64,000 nt of DNA from Symbiodinium natans (lineage: Eukaryota > Sar > Dinophyceae > Suessiales > Symbiodiniaceae), in NCBI GenBank assembly GCA_905221605.1, contig CAJNDS010002079.1, forward strand, positions 1,762,001 to 1,826,000, in the 5' to 3' direction. The number at the start of each line of letters is the position of its first letter. Position 1 is the stretch's first letter. Both the position numbers and the translations under genes were made by a program. The notes below the pieces were generated by a model. It did no database searches. It saw nothing but the letters and a program-made list of their open reading frames with translations, and was not told where the DNA came from. Positions 1 through 11,432 of the stretch are shown piece by piece.

Positions 1-286
1 GGAAGCTTTTGATGGTGCGGTCTGACAACCCTACCTATCACGACTATGGCTTTGTGTTCAGGGTTAAGGTTTTGGTTTAGGGTTTCGGGTTGTAGGGAGG
101 GCACATGATGAATCCTAGGAGGGTCATGGGCCCCATAGACGTGGAGCCTAAGCTTAAGTACAACTGTTTGGGAATCTGATCGGCCTACCTGTATGGTTAT
201 CCAGGAGCCTTAAACCCTAAACCCTAAACCCCGGGCCCTAAACCCTAAGCCCCTGGCCAGGAAACTGTATCTGCAACACAACCTAG

Positions 287-2925
287 GCTCGTAGGTGGTT
301 TGAGGCAGCACGTGATAGGAAAGAAGAGGCGCTGTCAAAAGCGCAGGGTGTGGTGAGGCGTAAAAACCCTGGCCATAGCTACCAACGAAGCTTCCAGTAA
401 AATGGTTTAATGGGGGCTTCGGGAACCCCCATATACTAACACTCCTTAATAGGGATTATCATTGGGGGATACTATAGTCCCTATGAGGGACTGTTAGTAT
501 AATGGGGAACATCCCAAGCCTAAACCCTAAACCTTAAACCCTAAACCCTAAACCCTAAACCCTAAAACCCTATCCCCTCTGGGGCTTATGAACTCAGCCA
601 CAGTCGAAGAGGCGGCTGAGTCTAAGCTCCAAGAGCTCCACCAGGAGCAGGTGAAAGCCACTTGCCGAGTTTAGGGTTTAGGGTTTAGGGTTTTGGGTTT
701 AGGGTCTAGGGTCGATCTTGCACTTTCGAGGTCTTTTGTTCGGCTTAGGGTTTAAGGTTTAGGGTGCGGGCTTATAGGGCTTAGGGCTTAGGACTGTCGG
801 GGTCTTTTTTCGGGCTTCGGGGGCTTAGGGTTTTGGGTTTAGGGTTTTGCGGGGCTTAGGGTTTGGGGTTTAAGAGACTTGGATTTTTAACTTTCGGGGT
901 CTTTTCTCGGGTTTGGGGCTGAGGCTTCGGGGCTTAGGGTTTCGTGGGCTTGGGGCTTAGGGTTTAGAGTTTAGGGTTTAGGGTTTCGAAATTAGGAATT
1001 TGGGGTTTAGGGTTTAGGGTTCCCTTTTGCAATCCCTTGAGATGAACACGGCAGAGGCCACTGCCCGAGCCATGTGCGCATATCCGAACAAAAAGTTTAG
1101 GGCTTAGGGTTCACGACTATGTGGTTCATAACCTTAAAAGCATACACCTTCAAGACAATAATCCCTGTATGGCCCTTATGTGGAAGAGTCTTTTCTCTTT
1201 TTCTTTGGGGGGGAGGGTTCTTAAGCAAGTTTGAGCGTCCGAAGCCCCGAAGCTCCATACTCCTACAACATGTGTGCTCTGAGAGCCTTAGGGTCACCCC
1301 TAAACCCTGAACCCTAAACCTTACATAAACCGTAAACCCCAAACCCGAAACCCTAAACCTTATACCCTAAACCCTAAACCCTAAATTTAGGCCCTAAACC
1401 CTAAACCCCGACACCCTAAACCCCAAACAAAAACCGAACATGTGAGCCTTGGAGTCTGAGGGACTGAGAGCTCACCTCTAAACAAGCTCAGACCCTCCTT
1501 GCGGCGGTCGCGGCTGCCGTGCAGGCCAAAATCTGGGAGTTTAGGGCGGTTTAGGCTTTAGGGTTTAGGGTTTAGGGTTTCGGGTTTCGGGTTTCGGGTT
1601 TGGGGTTTGGGGTTTGGGGTTTGGGGTTTGGGGTTTGGGGTTCAGGGTTCAGGGTTCAGGGTTCAGGGTTCAGGGTTCAGGGTTCAGGGTTCAGGGTTCA
1701 GGGTTCAGGGTTCAGGGTTGGGTGGGCCCTCAACCCTGTCCCCCCAAAACCCTCACACCTGAAAGCTCTCAGGCCCCTGCTCCCCCCCCCCCCCCCCCCC
1801 CCCCCCCCCCATATCCTAAAAACCCTGAACCCTAAAACCCCAAACCCTATAAAACCTAAAGCCCCAAGGCCCGAAAGCCCCAAACAAGACAGACAGCAAT
1901 TGTTGGTGCTTGTATGGCTACTTGTTTTCCAAAGTATGCTCCTTTTGTTTTTTCCCTGTACCCTAAACCCTAAACCCTAAACCCTAAACCCTAAACCCTA
2001 AACCCATGAAACTTCACAGGAACTCTTGGGTCCTACACAAACCCGAAAAACCCTAAAACCCTAAAAAAGCCCTACAAACCCTAAAACCCTAAAAACCCTA
2101 AAAACCCTAAAAACCCTAAAACCCTAAAACCCTAGAAACCCTAGAAACCCTAGAACCCTAAAACCCCAAAAACCCTAAACCTTAAACCCGAAACCTGATA
2201 TGACTTTGTGCAGGTCACAGAGGAGGTCAAGCTCGAAGGAGACTTCGATCAGATCGCGCGACTCTCAAAGGTTTAGGATTTAGGATTTAGGGTTTAGGGT
2301 TTTGGGTTTTGGGTTTAGGGTTTTATTTCTCGGGCTTGACCCTAAACCCTAACCCTAAGCCCTAAACCCGAAACCCTAACACAAACCTTAAACTTCGCCA
2401 TCGGGTCGTGATGAATGACTCCTGCGACTTGAAGTAGGCGAAGTTTACTCCCAACCTCCAGTGGACACCCGGGAACACTAACCCGAAACCTAAACCCTAT
2501 AAACCCTCTAAACCCTCTAAACCCTATAAACCCTATAAACCCTATAAACCCTATAAACCCGAAATACATCCTACAAACCCCATAAAGCCTACAAACCTGA
2601 AAGGCCTTCAAAGCTCGATATTTCCCATAACTCCTAACCCCTAAACCCTAAACCCTAAACCCTAAACCCTAAACCCTAAACCCTAAACATGGGTCAAGCC
2701 TGAGACCGCCCTGCAAGGAACCGACGGCACCTCAAGACCTTGTCCACTCCAACCTCTGGGGCTTCAAGGGTTTGGGGTTTAGGGTTTAGGGTTTAGGGTT
2801 TAAGGGTTTGGGTTTGAGGGTTTTGGGGTTTTAGGGTTTGGGGCTTAGGGCGCGTCACGCCCCAACATCGCCAAGAAAATGAACTTGGGGAAGAGACGGT
2901 GCCAGAAGACCCCTTGTGCTTCTGA
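287..2925 (+). CDS. Candidate multi-exon gene, 5' incomplete, coiled-coil-like start
   Basis: Proposed exons: 287-347 (FEAARDRKEEALSKAQ), 598-668 (EEAAESKLQELHQEQVK), 1042-1094, about 1492-1538, 2214-2270 (VKLEGDFDQIARLSK), 2699-2769 and 2876-2925 with TGA at 2923. The first two join in phase (G|CC) and give a charged, Ala/Glu/Lys-rich helix that looks like a coiled coil. Acceptors are AG after unique or CCCTAAA DNA; donors are GT, mostly the first telomeric unit. The intron 348-597 holds a family A hairpin plus an array. Phases from 1094 to 2699 are unresolved because two frames are open in 1492-1538 and in 2214-2270 (the second is Arg/Ser rich). Family unknown. Confidence 0.42.
421..518. 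mobile_element. Family A hairpin element (MITE/introner-like), copy 1
   Basis: Inverted ends of the type GGGAACCCCC-ATACTAAC / GTTAGTAT-GGGGAACATCCCAAG with an internal palindrome TAGGGATTAT...ATAGTCCCTA. It sits inside the inferred intron 348-597. Other copies are at 11314, 13824, 25477, 39720 and 42005. Confidence 0.75.
1600..1720. repeat. TTTGGGG block followed by TTCAGGG block
   Basis: About six tandem TTTGGGG units run directly into about eleven TTCAGGG units. Each variant is locally homogeneous rather than mixed, which points to local tandem expansion of a mutated unit. A C(30) homopolymer follows at about 1781-1810. Confidence 0.9.
2494..2560. repeat. 9-base telomere-like array CCCTATAAA / CCCTCTAAA
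   Basis: Seven or so tandem nonamers derived from CCCTAAA by a 2-base insertion. The minus-strand reading GFIGFIGFI in this area is a product of the repeat, not a protein. Confidence 0.85.
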
Positions 2926-3025
2926 GCTCCGGGTTTAGGGTTTAGGGTTTAGAGTTTAGAGTTTAGGGTTTAGGGTTTAGGGTTTAGGGGGTTGACGCCC
3001 CTTCTCCCCAATTCTTCGACTTCAG

Positions 3026-3546
3026 AAGCTTCAACCGCTGCACCTGAAGCTCTTGGGGTTTGGGGTTTAGGGTTTCGGGTTTAGGGTTTATTTAGGGTTT
3101 AGGGTTTAGGGTTTAGGGTGCAGAATGTATCGGGCTTCGCCCCTAAACACCCATGCCGCCAACCCTTGCACCTGGTAGCTCCCATCCCCGAACCTTAAGC
3201 AGCCTAAACCCTAAACCCTAAACCCTAAACCCTAAACCCTAAACCCTAAACCCTAAACCCTAAACCCTAAACCCTAAACCCTGAACCGCTAAGTCTTTCT
3301 TCGCCATAAGTCTGCTTGTGCTCACATGGTACCTGTCCCTGTTTGGGTCTTAGAGCTTCTAGGGTTTACAATAGGGTTTGTGGGATCTAGGGTCTAAGCC
3401 CTAAACCCCAAACCCTAAACCCTAAACCCCGAAACCCTAAACCTAGGTCTAGGGTCTACGTTGGCATAGCAGTGGATCCCAAGGTGGGTCACCGCAAAGA
3501 CGAGTTCATCTTCGCCCGGGGCCTACGAACTATTGAGCTGCCAAGG
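3026..3546 (+). CDS. Two candidate exons (3026-3057, 3473-3546)
   Basis: 3026-3057 follows a good pyrimidine tract ending CGACTTCAG and reads KLQPLHLKLL before GT. 3473-3546 reads DPKVGHRKDEFIFARG then LRTIELPR, with a GC donor at 3547 or a stop at 3550. The second has strong G/C third-position bias. The region between them is telomeric. Whether they belong to one gene is unknown. Confidence 0.35.
3200..3283. repeat. Pure CCCTAAA array
   Basis: About twelve consecutive perfect units, C-rich strand on +. Confidence 0.95.
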
Positions 3547-4385
3547 GCATAGGGTTTAGGGTTTAGGGTTTAGGGTGTAGGGTCGAGGGTTTAGGGTTAA
3601 AAAGTGTTTACGTTCCAGGGGTTAGGGTTTTAGGGTTTTGGGGTTTTCGGGTTTTTGGGTTTCAGGGTTGTAGGGTGGTAGGGTTGTAGGGTTTTAGGGT
3701 TTGAGGGTTTGAGGGTTTGAGGGTTTTAGGGTTTGAGGGTTAAGGGTTGAGGGTTTAGGGTGCTGGACACCTGCGCCATACGTACTAGCACATGGTGTAG
3801 ACCCGAAATCATACACTGACACTACATGCGTGCTTCTGGGCTTGGGTGCTTGGGCTTTGTAGGTTTTAGGGTTTAGGTTTTAGGGTTTTGGTTTAGGGTT
3901 TAGGGTTAGGGTTCAGGATAGGGTTTAGGGTTTAGGGTTAGGGCTTAGGGTCTAGGGTTGCACTAGGTTTTGGTTCGGGGACGAGAGTAGGGAATGGAGC
4001 TGCCAAGGAGAGAAGGTACGCAGCATACTGACTGGATTTTTTTTGGGGGGTCTTGGCTTCGGATGTGTTTGTATGTTCATTTTGCTTGAGGGTCTAGGTT
4101 TTATCAGCTGACCCCTGCTTAGACCGTGAAGATTCATCACTGCAGGTCCTCCCACTGCAGGCCCAAAATCGTATAAACCCGATGAACCCTGTAAACCCTA
4201 TTAAAACCCAGTACACCCCATACCCCGATTAAACCCGATAAGGCCTCTAAGCCCTTTCCACCCTATACCTGTAAAGCCCTATGAAGTCTGTAAACCCTAC
4301 AAACCCTATGAACCCTTTAAATCCTACTCTATAAACCCTCTAAACCCCCACCCAGAAATGAAGGGAGCATCCTGCCTGCGTGCAG

Positions 4386-4457
4386 GAGTGCTCGCAGAAG
4401 CTTTTCCCGGCGATCTGTCTGGACGTTTCCGCAGGATCTGTGGCCGGTACCTTACAA
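4386..4457 (+). CDS. Candidate internal exon, 24 codons
   Basis: The acceptor is CTGCCTGCGTGCAG and the donor GT belongs to a TTTCGGG unit. It is open in phase 0 at both ends and reads SQKLFPAICLDVSAGSVAG. Flanks are telomere-like on both sides (4180-4350 CCCTATAAA-type; 4458 onward TTTAGGG-type). Product unknown. Confidence 0.42.
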
Positions 4458-5059
4458 GTTTCGGGTTTAGGGTTTAGAAGGGTTTGGGGGTTGGGGGTTT
4501 TGGGTTTCGGGTTCAGTTTTGAGGTTTCCGGGTGCAGGGTTTTTTTTCGAGTTTGTGGGCTTGGAGAGAGGGTTTGACGCGCACAGGGCTTCAGGGTATC
4601 CTAAGCAGCCTAAGAACCCGGCCCAGGTCAGCATTTCAATGGCTTCAGGTCTTAGAGTAGAAGGTTGGTGGTCTGACGGGTTAGGGTTGATAAGCTTTAG
4701 GGTGTAGGCATTTCCCTTAACCCCAAGCCCTGCACCCTAAACCCTAAACCCTAACGTTCATAAGCTTTAGGGTTTACACTGGTAGATAGTTGGGGCATAG
4801 GGAATCGGGATGTGAAGGGCTTGGGTTGACAATGAACCCAATCAGGGTTCAGGGTTTGGAGTTTAGGGTTTGGGGCTTAGGGTTTGGGGTTTGGGGTTTC
4901 GGGTTTGGGGTTTAAGGTTAGGGTTTAAGGACATGTACTTGGACAAGGGAAACAGGGCTCAACCGTAGTAGTCGATAAAGTCCGAAGGCCCGACGTCCTT
5001 ACGTAAAGCAAACCCGTGGGCTCAGGGTTTAGGGTTTAAAAAGGGCTTAGGGTTTAGGG

Positions 5060-5420
5060 CTTGGCTTTGAAGCGATGAGGTTTTTGCTGGAGCCTATAGC
5101 TCCCCAGCTCGAAACCAACACCCCACATGGTTGTACCTTCCTATTTGGCGAGTTCTCCGAGTTATGGTTTCTTGTGGAGTACCTTAAGCAACATGGGCCG
5201 CCTTAGGATCAGGAATCCAAAAGACCATCTAGGGTATACCAGGACAGGGCCGAGAGTTGGCGAGCAACCCAAAACCGACGCCTGCAGGGCTGATGTAGAA
5301 GCAGGGTTGCACGCCTGATCTGCTACATCAGCCTACTGTAGGTGTTCTAACAAATTTGAAGCAACAATGCCCTGGTGATTGTTATCAGGAGCATTAGAAT
5401 CCAAACTACCTAAGCCCTGA
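5060..5420. other. Unique, telomere-poor stretch without a convincing gene
   Basis: About 360 bases with almost no heptamer. A 63-codon frame from 5127 is open on + but has no clear splice borders. A short palindromic motif, GATGTAG...CTACATC, lies at about 5291-5330. I cannot assign a function. Confidence 0.5.
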
Positions 5421-5527
5421 GCCCTAAACTTAAACTTATCCTAAACCCCAAACCCCAAACCCTAAACCCTCAACCCTCAACCCTTAACCCTCCTCCCCCG
5501 CCGCCCCCCTTGTTGGGCCCCTCTCAG

Positions 5528-5801
5528 GTCCTTACCGTCGGCGCCATGGATCGCGTGGCTCCTCGTCTTAGAAGTTAAGTGGCGGGTGGAGTTTGTGAGC
5601 CTATCTTATATATAAGCGTCAGGGTACCTACCAAGCGGGTTTAGGGTTAGGAGTTAGGGTTCAGGGCTTAGGGCTAATAAGCCTTAGGGTTTCTAGGGTT
5701 GAGTCACCCCCGCAAGCCGCAGGGTCTCAGCCAAGCGGCCGCCTCGGTCCGGCGCGAGGGCCTGGACCTACCGACCTTTGGGCAGATGCAGGCGCGCTTG
5801 C
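5528..5801 (+). CDS. Two candidate exons (5528-5573, 5731-5801)
   Basis: 5528 follows TTGGGCCCCTCTCAG, a strong acceptor, and reads VLTVGAMDRVAPRLR to GTTAAG. 5731-5801 follows GGGTCTCAG and is open in all three frames; the most protein-like is SVRREGLDLPTFGQMQARL to a GC donor. Because all frames are open the phase link is not informative. Confidence 0.35.
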
Positions 5802-5814
5802 GCGTGCGCGTTAT

Positions 5815-6030
5815 TTTGTATTTCTGTTATTATTATGATCATTATGGTTATTATTGTCATTTTTGTTAACACAATTATTAAATTGTCATTATTATTATTA
5901 TGATGATTATTATTACTATTGTTATTATTATTTCATGATAATATTGTTATTGTTTTCATTACTACTGCCATTATTACTACTACGAGTATTATGTTTTTGT
6001 ATATATACATGTATGTATATATAACTTCCT
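5815..6030. repeat. ATT/TTA-rich microsatellite region
   Basis: A telomere-free, very AT-rich stretch of degenerate TTATTA/ATTATT triplets ending in TATATACATGTATG. Base composition is sharply different from its flanks. It probably lies in an intron after the exon ending at 5801. A G(20+) run follows at about 6178-6199. Confidence 0.85.
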
Positions 6031-6329
6031 TCTTATGTGTTGAGGTTTGATATCTTGTTCGTGATTATGTGCAATTGTTTATATTAGGTGGTTATTCCTA
6101 TTTAGGAGATTGTTCTGATTTGTACCTTTCCTTTCTTGTTCTTGTTCATTTTGTGGATTATATTTGTTTTGAGGGCGGGGGGGGGGGGGGGGGGGGGGAG
6201 GTGATGGGGTTGGGGGTTTAGGGTTTGGGGTTCAGGGCTCGCTTTCACCTGAGGGGGAGTTGATTTTGCTTCGTTTTTGTTTTGTTCCTGGCTAAGGCGG
6301 GCTGTAGAGGTTTCAGAGGCTTTTGGGGG

Positions 6330-6365
6330 TTTGGGGGTTTAGGGCCCCCTAAACCTTAAACCTTA
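6330..6365. repeat. Head-to-head telomere junction
   Basis: GGGTTTAGGG meets CCCCCTAAACC with no unique DNA between. This is the arrangement expected of a telomere-telomere fusion. Similar junctions occur near 14812, 20410 and 30165. Confidence 0.8.
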
Positions 6366-6589
6366 AACCCGAAACCCCAAACCCCAAACCCTAAACCCTA
6401 GCGCGTTTGGGGTGGAATGCTGGAAACTGTGAGAGTTAGATGTTTTAGTCGATGTCTAGGATGGAAAAAGTGTTGTTGACACCTTGAGGTTTATGATTCT
6501 GGTGCAGGGTTTAGGGTTAGGGTTTATAGGGTTTAGGGTTGATAGGGTTCAGCCTTGGTATTTAGTCACTCCAGAGCCCTTGCAGTACC

Positions 6590-6668
6590 CTAAACCCTAA
6601 ACCCTAAACCCTAAACCCTAAACCCTAAACCCTAAACCCTAAACCCTAAACCCTAAACCCTAAACCCC
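6590..6668. repeat. Pure CCCTAAA array
   Basis: About eleven consecutive units. Confidence 0.95.
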
Positions 6669-6935
6669 AAACGTAATCCTAGAGAAGGGAGGGGAGACGA
6701 GGGGGGGCCCGGGGAGGCTGCCGCCGTTCAAGGCAGGGGGCCCGGGAAGGTCTTGTGTTTAGGGTTTAGGGTTTAGGGTTTAGGGTTTCGGGTTTAGGTT
6801 TAGGGTTTAGGGTTTGGGGTTTAGGGTTTCAAGGAACTAGGGGAGCATGGGACTCACCTTCGCCACAACATGACCCCCTAGAACCAGGGCCTATGGTCTA
6901 AAAAAGGCCTGACCCAGGATATCTCCCATTTCAGG

Positions 6936-6966
6936 GTTCGTGTGGTCCTTATGGTCCTTTCGGGAG
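6936..6966 (+). CDS. Short candidate exon
   Basis: It follows the clear acceptor ATATCTCCCATTTCAG, reads GSCGPYGPFG and ends at GT of a telomere-like unit (TTTGGGG). At 31 bases it is too short to judge alone; it may belong to the gene ending at 7792. Confidence 0.3.
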
Positions 6967-7218
6967 TTTGGGGTTAGTTTAGGGTTTAGGGTTTAGGGTT
7001 TTGGGCTTAGGGTTTAGGGTTTAGGGTTTAGGGTTTAGGGTTTAGGGTTTAGGGTGTTGCGTTTCGATTGCTTTTGGCTTTTTCGTGGGTTTGGTGAGAG
7101 GGGTTGTGGAGCTTAGGGTAGAGGTTGAGGGTACACGTACGTATATTTCTACATCTACAGCTAAACCCTAAACACTAAACCCTAAACCCTAAACCTAAAC
7201 CCTGAACCCTTTGTAAAG

Positions 7219-7792
7219 GTGCTTTCCTTGTGGCAATGTACAAGCTCTTGTGGCAGAAAGAACATCCAGATGACACTCAAGAGTTCCCGTATTGCAAGCT
7301 CCTCGCGCCGAGCGTTCGATCGAGCAAGAAGCAGTACTATGAGCTGATGAAAGGTTGCTTGGGGTTTACAGGGTTTGTAGGGTTTAGGGTTTATAGGGTT
7401 TATGGGGTTTCGGGGTTTAGGGTTTTGGGTTTGGGGCTCTATTTACGAGGACACTTGCAATGGAATCCTGCGGCTGCGGATGGTGTCGATCTGCTCTGCC
7501 AGCCAGTGTGCTGCTGTTGGTGTGCATGGCTGATCTCCTTAATTGCGCGACCCAGAGCATCCTCGACTTCAAGAGCAGGGTGCCTGGCCAGCCCTCATCC
7601 GTCTCGGAGCCGTCACGGAGCCGTCCGAGCCCCCTACCCAAAAAGGCAAAGGCCCCACCGCGGCAGAGGATAGCCCAACAACGGCACCAGCGAGGGCAAA
7701 GCCACAGTCCACGGCGGAAGGGCAACAGAAGCAACCCCAGGCCCAGAGAGCCAGCACAGCTGCAAGCCAAGCTTCCTGACTGTTTTTCATGA
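7219..7792 (+). CDS. Candidate gene, 3' part: two exons and stop
   Basis: Exon 7219-7353 follows GTAAAG, reads MYKLLWQKEHPDDTQEF then CKLLAPSVRSSKKQYYELMK, and ends AAAG|GTTGCT. Exon 7503-7792 follows CGATCTGCTCTGCCAG and joins in phase (G|CC). It carries a hydrophobic start (SVLLLVCMADLLNCA), then a basic Arg/Ser/Pro/Gln-rich, probably disordered tail and TGA at 7790. The intron is made of TTTAGGG variants. A second frame in the last exon (7546-7779, Thr/Ala/Gln rich) is also open but does not fit the phase. Family not recognised. Confidence 0.55.
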
Positions 7793-7839
7793 TCTACCTG
7801 AAGGGCCAAGAGGGTTTAGGGTTTTAGGTTTTGGGGGGG

Positions 7840-7935
7840 TTTATCTCAAGAACCCATCACCTACTTTTTTGTAGGCTTGACCTCTAAAACCCTCGAATAA
7901 TAGTAGGTTTGGGGGGTTCTTGAGGTGGGTTGTAA
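7840..7935. mobile_element. Family G element with CTACTTTTTTGTAGG / GTAGGTTTGGGGGGTTCTTGAG ends
   Basis: Inverted TCAAGAACCC / GGGGTTCTTGAG and repeated GTAGG motifs. Related pieces are at 24838-24912 (GTAGGTCATTACCC...GCAACCTAC) and 43665-43745. Confidence 0.5.
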
Positions 7936-8282
7936 GCATTTGAAGCAAACCTACGACCGGCTAAAGCTCACACGTAGAGGGTAGTTCGCTCAATAAACGC
8001 AACTCAGAGTGTCGGAACCGTAACGAGTCGACGGTTGGCCTCTTTAGGGTGTGGGGTTTAGGGCTTAGGGTTTATGGAATCTGAGCCCTAAACCCTAAGC
8101 CAGCAGGGTCTTAGTTAGTGCTGACTACGACCTTGGAGTGTTTTAGAGCTTGGGGTTCCATGGTTCAAGGCAGGATTGCTGATACCACACGGGTTTATCG
8201 GGTTTAGGGTTTAGCGTTGCGGGTTTTAGGTTGTAGGGTTGGAGAACCCTAGATGCGGCGCCAACATCAACTGTGTTTGCAG

Positions 8283-9166
8283 GTCTTGCGCCTACCCCGC
8301 AGCCTCCTCAAACCATGCCAAATTGTGGCTGGAAACTAGACCCGCCACAACCTACTTCCAAATGGAGTATGTAAAAGCCCCAAACCAAACGAGACCCCTC
8401 CGGAGGCACATGGGGTGTGAGGGTTTAGGGTTCAGGGTTTTGGGTTTAGGGGTATAGGGTTGTAAGGTTTAGGGTTTAGGGTTTAGGGTTTAGGGTTCAG
8501 GGTTTGGGGTTTATAAGGTGTAGGGTTTAGAGGGTTTAGGGTTTTTGGGTTCAGGGTTTAGGGGTGGATGCGCTCACGACAGGGCCTGAGCCTGATGGGA
8601 AGAGGCACCCGCAAACTGGATGGTTGCTCAGACTTAGGGGGGTTTAGGGTTTAGGGTTTGGGTTTAGGGTTTAGGGTAATTGGAGTTTTGGGGCTTCAGG
8701 TCCTCATCCGGCAGAAAGAATAACCCCAACAACCCTTGTAAAACACAAACCACAAACCCACTAACCCATAAGCCCATGACCCGATAAAACCCCCAATCCC
8801 ATAAACCCATAAACCGATAGGCCCATAAACCCTTAACCCTAAGCCCCAAACCCTTAAACCCATAAAGCCTAAACCCTACACCCTGAGGCCTGAGCCCTTC
8901 TTACCCTAAACCTACATGCCATTGAGACCCAGATGAAGCAATACTGAGGACGACTTGGGTGACCGAGCCCCAATCTGACGGTCTGAGGGTTTCAGGGTTT
9001 AGGGTTTAGGGTTTAGGGTTTAGGGTTTAGGGCAGGATCCCATGTGGTTGAGGTCACGCTCAATAGGTCGGCGGCTCTGACCTTGTGGGCGTGGACTTCT
9101 TCTCAAAAGCACCGCAGCCAACTCCAAACATACCCTAAGCACCGAATTCCTGAACCTGAACCCTAA
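8283..9166 (+). CDS. Candidate four-exon gene segment with stop
   Basis: Exons 8283-8370, 8583-8622, 8927-8980 and 9036-9166 (TAA at 9164, supplied by CCCTAAAA). Phases agree throughout: TTYFQMEY | GLSLMGRGTRKLD | DPDEAILRTTWVTEPQSD | SHVVEVTLNRSAALTLWAW. Acceptors are TGTGTTTGCAG, CGCTCACGACAG, GCCATTGAG and GGGCAG. Introns are TTTAGGG first and, in the third, CCCTAAA last. The start is not found. A second frame in the last exon (DLVGVDFFSKAPQ) is open too. Confidence 0.48.
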
Positions 9167-9300
9167 AACACACTCTAGGGTTTAGGGTTTAGGGTTTAGG
9201 GTTTAGGGTTTAGGGTTTACGGTTTAGGGTTTAGGGTTTAGGGTTATCCCGAAGCCCTGCACACTAAACCCCAAATCCTGAGTCCCCTCCTCCCTAACAG

Positions 9301-11169
9301 TTTAACAGCCTAGCAACCTACACCCTCCAGCCGGCGACAGGTAGATCCTGAGGCTGTTAGGTCCTCGCACTTGCAGGGTTAAGATGTCAAGATCGGGTTT
9401 CGCGTTCAGGGTTTTCGGGGTTTAGGCTGTTCTACATTTTTTAGCGGGTTGCTTTACCTTCAGCCCTCAGCCACGCAGCAGCAAAACCGATGACCCGAAC
9501 AAGTATTTTGACATCCTTTGCCCTTTTTCGCCCCAAATCCCTTGAAGCGATGCCCTTAAGCCCTAATAACCTCTCAAAATCCGGAATTAGGGTTTAGGGT
9601 TTAGGGTTTAGGGTTTAGCCTACCCCCGAAACCCTAAACCCTAAACTCTAAACCCCAAAACCCTAAACCCTAACCCCTAAACCCCTAAACCCCAAAACCC
9701 TAAACCCTAAACCCTAAACCCCCCTTAAAGCCATGTGGCGCCTCTTGCTTCGCTGCCACCTGGCCCTCGCAGCGGCCGAAAACCTGGCGCTGTTTCGGGT
9801 GCCCTCGCAGAACCCAAGCCTTGAGGGTTTAGGGTTTAGGGTTTAGGGTTTGGTTTAGGGTTTAGGGTTTAGGGTTTAGGGTTTAGGGTTTAGGGTTTAG
9901 GGTTTAGGGTTTAGGGTTTAGGGCAAGTTTAGGGGTTAGGGGGTCAGGGTTCAGGGTTCAGGGTTTATAAGGTTTTTGGATTTAGGGTTTAGGGCTAAGG
10001 TGTCACAGTGCAGGGTTTAGGGTGTCGGTTTAGGGTTTGGCGTGTAGCATGGACGGCTTGGGGTGTAGGGTTACGTTGGGGTGCAACTCTGGGATGTATC
10101 CCTAAACCCTAAACCCTAAACCCCAAACCCAAAACCCTAAACCCTAAACCCCCCAACAGGGTGCAGATTGAGGGCTCAAACCTCCCCCCCTGAGGTGCCG
10201 GTCGGGTCCTCTGACACCTACGAGGCCGACTTCGGCAAGGCGCCCCTTAGGGTTTAGGTCTAGGGTTTTTGGTTTGGGGTTTAGGGTTTAGGGTTCAGGG
10301 TTTAGGGTTCAGTGTTTAGGGTTTAGGGTTTAGGGTTTGGGACTTTTAATTCAACCCGAAACCCGAACCCTAAACCCTAAACCCTATTAACCCCTATTAA
10401 ACCCCATTAAACCCGTTAAACCCTATTAAACCCTATTAAGCCCTAATAAACCCTATTATACCCCATTAAACCCTATGAAACCCTAAACCCTAAATCTTTT
10501 TGGACTTGTTTTTGAGTTTGGTTAGTTTTTTTTGTTTTTGTCGGGCGTTTTTGGGGGCAGGGCTTACAGGGTGTAGGGTTTTGGGCTTTGGTGTTTTTTG
10601 GGCTTTAGGGCTTGTTGGTGTTGTCGTGTTGTGGGATTGTTGGGCTTCGCGGTTTGGTGCCCAAAGTTATGCGGTTCAAAGCATGAGTGCCCCCTGGACC
10701 CCGAAGCCCGATACTCCTAAACCCGAAACCCGAAACCCTAAACCCTAAACCCTAAACCCTAAACCCTAAACCCTAAACCCTAAACCCTAAACCCTAAACG
10801 TATTGTTGATGTCTCAGGTGGGCTTGCATGTGCCCCGCAACCCCCTGCAGCCCGGACTCCCTAGACTGCCGCGAACCCCGGATCCCCTGAAGCCGTAAAG
10901 CCTCCCAAACACTTAAACCACTAAACCCTAAACCCTAAACCCTAAACCCTAAACTCCTAGACTAAGCCCTAAATCCTAAGCCCTACACCCCTCAGCCCCA
11001 AGCCCTAAGCCCTAGGCCCTACACCCTTAAGCCCTAAGGCCTATAAGCCGTAAGTCCTAAGCCCGACATGCTGAACCTAACTTCTAGGGACCCTGAGCAT
11101 GAGGCCACCGATGGTGACAGCTTTACAGAGTGGCGGTCGCGCCATCGGGAGCCGAGACAGACACTGTGA
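9301..11169 (+). CDS. Candidate six-exon gene segment with stop
   Basis: Exons 9301-9340 (FNSLATYTLQPAT, after GTCCCCTCCTCCCTAACAG), 9464-9502 (LSHAAAKPMTRT), 9731-9798, 10195-10239 (VPVGSSDTYEADFGK, GC donor), 10818-10894 (GLHVPRNPLQPGLPRLPRT) and 11088-11169 (DPEHEATDGDSFTEWRSR, TGA at 11167). All five junctions keep phase. The 193-base intron before the last exon is wholly CCCTAAA-type; the one before it has TTTAGGG first and CCCTAAA last. The C-terminal half is Pro/Arg rich then acidic. Product unknown. Confidence 0.55.
10378..10480. repeat. 10-base array CCCTATTAAA
   Basis: About nine units of a decamer derived from CCCTAAA, inside the inferred intron 10240-10817. Confidence 0.88.
10735..10798. 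repeat. Pure CCCTAAA array
   Basis: Nine perfect units immediately upstream of a candidate acceptor (GATGTCTCAG). Confidence 0.95.
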
Positions 11170-11194
11170 CGCTGCTGTAATGTACTACTAATTG

Positions 11195-11300
11195 CTTAAG
11201 AACCCCCCCCCAAAAAAAAAAAAAAAAAAACATATCCTTCCTTATGAGGGTAACATGTTTTTTTTTCCATATTCTTTTGGGGTTCTTAAGCAAATAGTAG
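11195..11300. mobile_element. Family F element (GCTTAAGAACCC ends)
   Basis: Inverted TTGCTTAAGAACCCCC / GGGGTTCTTAAGCAAATAG flank an A(19) run and a short unique core. Related ends are at 1219-1230 and 42335-42500. Confidence 0.7.
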
Positions 11301-11313
11301 TGTAGGGTTTAGG

Positions 11314-11432
11314 TTGGGATGTTCCCCCCCTCTACTAACAGTCCTTAAGAGGGATCAGAAGTCCCCCCCCCTCCCCTATTGTAACCCCGATGAAGGGCCG
11401 TTCGTATAAGGGGGAGGGAACAACATCCCAAG
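11314..11432. mobile_element. Family A hairpin element, copy 2
   Basis: TTGGGATGTTCCCCC...ACTAACAGTCCTTAA with matching inverted right end GGGAACAACATCCCAAG. Confidence 0.8.

Noticed and set aside
1097-1342. Overlapping frames on both strands at 1097-1342
   Set aside because: They run through CCCTAAA and a G-run and have no splice borders; amino acids reflect repeat.
1600-1980. 126-codon + frame with GFRVQGSGFRVQ repeats
   Set aside because: It is the TTTGGGG/TTCAGGG array and a poly-C tract read as protein.
3473-3546. Resemblance of GIAVDPK to a ribosomal protein eL13 motif (GIAVD)
   Set aside because: Only five residues match and the following sequence does not fit the family.
4754-5020. 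Possible exon in 4930-5020
   Set aside because: No acceptor and donor pair with an open frame between telomere-like flanks.
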